64,000 nt of DNA, taken from contig CAVYWD010000010.1 of the NCBI GenBank assembly GCA_963772225.1, positions 1 to 64,000 of the forward strand, read 5' to 3'. Source of the DNA: CAVYWD01 sp963772225 (GTDB lineage Bacteria; Myxococcota; Myxococcia; Myxococcales; UBA5297). Below are positions 60,936 through 64,000 of this stretch, one piece after another (within the stretch, counting starts at the first letter, position 1; every line of letters starts with the position of its first letter). The notes under the pieces are model-generated. The model was not told where the DNA came from and did no database searches. It was given only the letters and a program-made list of their open reading frames with translations. Position numbers and translations under genes: made by a program.

Positions 60936-61214
60936 CCAGAGCTTCTGACGAAAGTCGCGCCTCACCCCCCAACCCCCTCCCCGCTCGCGGGGAGGGGGTG
61001 AAGCTTTCGGGCCTAAGTGTCTTCGGGAAATCCGCGGCGCGGCCGCGCCCTCGCCGACGCGTCGATTTTGCATCTCGCGTTTGATTCGGGCTCGAGCGCC
61101 GAATGAATGCCGCAAGTGTCGACTGGGCCTCACGCGCGGCGTTGGGCGATGGAGATCGCTTCTCTCATCCCCTTCGGCGCGCGCTATGAAGGTTGCGCTG
61201 CTCGGCGCTCTCCC
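60936..61214. other. intergenic region with GC hairpin
   Basis: About 280 nt; family-2 hairpin copy 4 lies at 60960-61001. Nothing else recognised. Confidence 0.5.
60960..61001. repeat. GC-rich hairpin repeat, family 2, copy 4
   Basis: cctcaccccccaaccccctc then cccgctcgcggg and the reverse arm gagggggtga. Lies 25 nt after the mutase stop and could end its transcript. Confidence 0.78.
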
Positions 61215-64000
61215 ATGTCCTGTCTCGACGAAAATGCGCTCCAGGCACTCGCCGGAGGAACGCTCGGCGCGAGAGAGCTGGCGAGCGCTCACCAGCACCT
61301 CGACGTCTGCCCGTTGTGCCGCCGCCTGGCGGCAGCAGTGGCCGCGGGCGGGTCCACGGGTTCGCAGGCCGTCTCGACCGAGCCGCAAGCGCTCCCGGGG
61401 GCGTCCGAGGCCTGGGGCCGGGCCGCCTATTCCCTGCGGCGCTACTTCATCATCGAGTCGTTGGGCCAGGGCGGGATGGGCCAGGTGCTCCTCGCTTACG
61501 ACGCCAAGCTCGATCGCAAGGTCGCGCTCAAGCGGGTCCGGACGCGCGAGGCTCGGCTCCCCCTGGACGCCCAGGCGCTCCTGCTTCGCGAGGCGCAGGC
61601 GATGGCGCGCCTGTCCCATCCCAACGTCCTCACGGTCCACGACGCCGCCGAGATCGACGGCGAAGTGATCATCGCCATGGAGTACGTGAAAGGGCGCACC
61701 TTGCGCCACTGGCTCCAGGAACCCAGGAGCTGGCGCGAAGTCCTGGCGATGTTTCGCGCGGCAGGAAAAGGGTTGGCGGCGGCTCACCGCGCCGGGCTGA
61801 TTCACCGCGACTTCAAGCCCGACAACGTCCTCGTCGGCGAGGACGGCCGCGTTCGCGTGACCGACTTCGGGCTCGCGCGCCCTGACGAGGCGCCCGAGCT
61901 TGCCAAGGACCTGGCGCCCGAAGGCGCCCCCAACTCCGCGACCGTGCGGACCGACGCCGGCGCGCTGTCGGGGACGCCGGGCTACATCGCGCCCGAGGCG
62001 CTCCAGAGGCAGCGAGGGCCGCTCTCGGACCAGTTCAGCTTCTTCGTCTCGCTCTATGAGGCGCTCTACGGCGAGCGGCCCTTCGAGGGCTCGTCCGCCG
62101 GCGCTCAGCTCAAGGCCGCGTCGCAGGGCCAGGTGCGCGCTGCGCCGCCAGGGCGAGGCGTCCCCAAGTGGCTGCGGCGCCTGGTGCTCATCGGCCTCTC
62201 GAAGGACCCCGGCCAGCGGTTTCCTTCCATGGCGGTTGCCCTCGACGCGCTGACCCGCGCGTCGCAGCGCTCGCGGCGCCGCTCGCGGAGGGTCGCGGCG
62301 GTGGCGGGGTTCGCCGCGCTCGGGGCGGCGATGGCCTGGGCCGTCGGGAGGCCGGCGCGCCTCTGCGCCGGCGAGGAGCGGCAGCTGGCTGGGATTTGGG
62401 ACGAGGCGGCCAAGCAGAGGCTGCGCGCCGCCTTCCTCTCGACCGCTCTTCCGGAGGCCGAGGCGGCGCTCCAGGAGACGTCGCGGGCGCTGGACGCGTG
62501 GGCCGGCGCCTGGGTGAGCATGCGCACCAAGGCCTGCGTCGCAACCCGGGTCGCCGGCGAGCAGTCGGTCGAGGTTCTGAACCAGAGAATGGCCTGTCTC
62601 GACCGCCGCTCGATGGACTTCGAGTCGCTGGTGCGGCGGCTTTCGACCGCGGGCGAGGTGCCCGTTGGCGAGGCGGTGAAGGGCGCCGCGGGTCTCCCCG
62701 GCCTGTTCGAATGCGTGAACCCGTCTTCGCTCGCGGCCCAGGCCGTCCCCGAGCGCGGCGCCGCGAGGGAGCGCTTCGACGAGCTCCGCCGGGACCTGGC
62801 CCGGGCGCGCTCTCTCCAGCTCGTGCGCGCCGTCGAGCCCGGCCTAAGGCTCGCGCAGGAGGTGGAGCAAAAGGCCAAGGTCCTGCAGCTCGACGGCCTG
62901 CGCGCGGAGGCGCTGCTCGTCGTCGCGCGGCTCGACGACGCCGCCGGCGACTACCTCAAGGCCCAGGAGAGCCAGCTTGAGGCGCTGCACCTCGCCCAGG
63001 CGCAGGGCCAAGACGTGCTCGTCGCCGAGGCCTGCATCGGGCTGGTGGAGAGCGTCGGGGCGCGCCAATACCGCTTCGACGAGGCGCATCGCTGGGAGAA
63101 GCTGGCCCAGGCCTCCATCGCGCGGGCCGGGCTCGCCGGGCAGGAGCAGGAGGCCACGTTCTTCAACAGCGCCGGGAGCGTCGCGCTGCACGAGCGCGAG
63201 TACGAGCGGTCGTACGACCTCTACAAGAAAGCCCTCGCCCTTCGCGAGCGACTCCACGGCAAGGAGCACGTCTGGGTCGCAGACACGCTGAGCAACCTCG
63301 CCTGGACGTGCAACGGACTCGCGCGCCGCGAGGAAGCGCTGGAGCACGCGCGGCGCGCCCTCGCCATCCGCGAGAAGCTCCTCGGCCCCTCGCACCGGGA
63401 CGTCGCCGTTTCGCTGCATGGCCTGGCGACCATTCTCAGAGAGACGGGCCAGGTGAAGGAGGGCTTGGCGCTGAGCGAGCGCGCCGTCGCCCTGGACGAG
63501 CGCACCCTCCCGTCCGCACACCCATTTCTGGCTGCGTCCTTGAACGACCTGGCTGTCGCTCGAATCTCCGCGGGCGATGTGCACGGCGCTCGGAAGGCCG
63601 TGGAGGACGCCCTGGCCATCAAGCGCAAGCGCCTGGGGGAGGACCACCCCGATATCGGATCCTCGCTCCTCAACCTCGCGGGGATCGAGGTTCTCGGCGG
63701 CGACTACCGAAGGGCCATCGAGCTGGGCGAGGAGATCGTCCGCCGGTTCCCCGCCGAGAAGGCGGGCGCCCTCCGGTACCAGGGCGAGGCCCATCGGAGG
63801 GCGGGCGATCTCGGGGAGGCCCAGCGGAGCTTCAAGCTCGCGCTGGAGACCCTCTCCGCCAAACCGGACGAGGACGTGGAGGCGATGGTCCTGACCGGTT
63901 TGGCGGAGTGCGAGCTCTCCCGCGGCCTTCGGGCCGAAGCCCGCGGCCGTCTCGAGCGCGCTCTGGAAATCGGAGAGAAGTCCCGCTTCCCCCCGCAAGA
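61215..64000 (+). CDS. Ser/Thr protein kinase with N-terminal zf-HC2-like motif and C-terminal TPRs (partial at window end)
   Basis: At least 928 residues; runs off the window. ATG at 61215. N-terminal H-x3-C-x2-C in AHQHLDVCPLCRRL resembles zf-HC2/anti-sigma zinc motifs. Kinase domain: SLGQGGMGQVLLAYD (Gly-loop from about residue 84), VALKRV lysine, HRDFKPDNVL (His197), VTDFGLAR, and a GTPGYIAPEAL activation region. A TM-like segment (VAAVAGFAALGAAMAWAVG) follows, then TPR repeats (TLSNLAWTCNGLARREEALE and similar). Hallmark Myxococcota-type STPK-TPR layout. RD-type: catalytic residues intact. Confidence 0.93.
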   Translation, partial: MSCLDENALQALAGGTLGARELASAHQHLDVCPLCRRLAAAVAAGGSTGSQAVSTEPQALPGASEAWGRAAYSLRRYFIIESLGQGGMGQVLLAYDAKLDRKVALKRVRTREARLPLDAQALLLREAQAMARLSHPNVLTVHDAAEIDGEVIIAMEYVKGRTLRHWLQEPRSWREVLAMFRAAGKGLAAAHRAGLIHRDFKPDNVLVGEDGRVRVTDFGLARPDEAPELAKDLAPEGAPNSATVRTDAGALSGTPGYIAPEALQRQRGPLSDQFSFFVSLYEALYGERPFEGSSAGAQLKAASQGQVRAAPPGRGVPKWLRRLVLIGLSKDPGQRFPSMAVALDALTRASQRSRRRSRRVAAVAGFAALGAAMAWAVGRPARLCAGEERQLAGIWDEAAKQRLRAAFLSTALPEAEAALQETSRALDAWAGAWVSMRTKACVATRVAGEQSVEVLNQRMACLDRRSMDFESLVRRLSTAGEVPVGEAVKGAAGLPGLFECVNPSSLAAQAVPERGAARERFDELRRDLARARSLQLVRAVEPGLRLAQEVEQKAKVLQLDGLRAEALLVVARLDDAAGDYLKAQESQLEALHLAQAQGQDVLVAEACIGLVESVGARQYRFDEAHRWEKLAQASIARAGLAGQEQEATFFNSAGSVALHEREYERSYDLYKKALALRERLHGKEHVWVADTLSNLAWTCNGLARREEALEHARRALAIREKLLGPSHRDVAVSLHGLATILRETGQVKEGLALSERAVALDERTLPSAHPFLAASLNDLAVARISAGDVHGARKAVEDALAIKRKRLGEDHPDIGSSLLNLAGIEVLGGDYRRAIELGEEIVRRFPAEKAGALRYQGEAHRRAGDLGEAQRSFKLALETLSAKPDEDVEAMVLTGLAECELSRGLRAEARGRLERALEIGEKSRFPPQ

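Overview
The window is 64 kb of very GC-rich bacterial chromosome. I did not count the GC fraction, but codon third positions are overwhelmingly G or C. The gene content points to a Myxococcota-like (former delta-proteobacterial) Gram-negative rod. Indicators are SpoVG next to prs, a Ser/Thr protein kinase fused to TPR repeats, an MJ0042-type zinc-ribbon protein with a TPR tail, a tricorn-like protease, an acyloxyacyl hydrolase for outer-membrane lipid A, and the rod-shape genes mreC-mreD-mrdA-rodA. Species cannot be named from the sequence alone.

Layout. 1-500: 3' end of 23S rRNA, 5S rRNA and a strong terminator. 0.8-4.4 kb (-): an ftsB-like gene, a frameshifted GAF-GGDEF protein, a TlpA-like thioredoxin and a FeoA-like protein. 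4.4-7.0 kb (-): feoB and fur, with a good Fur box just before fur, giving an iron-uptake unit fur-feoB-feoA-(tlpA). 7-12.4 kb: trxA, clpX, a multi-TM acyltransferase-like protein, an RsmB/NSUN methyltransferase and prs. 12.6-17.9 kb: spoVG, tdk, an NtrB-type kinase, an M16 peptidase and a PagL-like deacylase. 18-22.8 kb (-): secA and an M23 peptidase. 23-28.4 kb: a LarA-family protein, a cyclic-nucleotide-binding-domain protein, a zinc ribbon, yggS-maf and a PpiD-like chaperone. 28.5-33.6 kb (+): the elongasome cluster mreC-mreD-mrdA-rodA. 33.8-36.5 kb (+): a PhnD-like binding protein paired with a histidine kinase. 36.5-37.4 kb: a 326-bp non-autonomous element and a decayed AraC fragment. 37.4-40.7 kb: tricorn protease. 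40.7-41.6 kb: a four-helix-bundle (S23/IVP-like) gene between long inverted repeats. 41.8-51.2 kb: a spermidine-synthase-like protein, zinc ribbon, TonB-like protein, mtnA, a small secreted protein, quinol nitric oxide reductase, a DUF488-DNA glycosylase fusion and a lipoprotein. 51.8-59.0 kb (-): pectate-lyase-like lipoprotein, gatB-gatA-gatC, a zinc ribbon and an MJ0042/TPR protein. 59.2-64 kb (+): methylmalonyl-CoA mutase catalytic subunit and a Ser/Thr kinase cut by the window end.

Most genes are housekeeping. The unusual material is in the small repeated and mobile-looking DNA. (i) Three copies of a roughly 75-85 bp palindromic repeat each begin exactly at the TAG stop codon of a different gene (yggS, mreC and the MJ0042/TPR gene), always in the same orientation. 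(ii) Four copies of a GC-rich hairpin are present, one of which carries the gatA stop codon in its loop and alters the GatA C-terminus. (iii) A 326-bp MITE-like element has 25-bp terminal inverted repeats and a perfect 9-bp target duplication that includes the stop codon of a histidine kinase. (iv) A free-standing S23-like gene is enclosed by inverted GACGGC-type repeats, resembling an rRNA intervening sequence sitting outside rRNA. The DUF488-glycosylase fusion is the most novel-looking protein.
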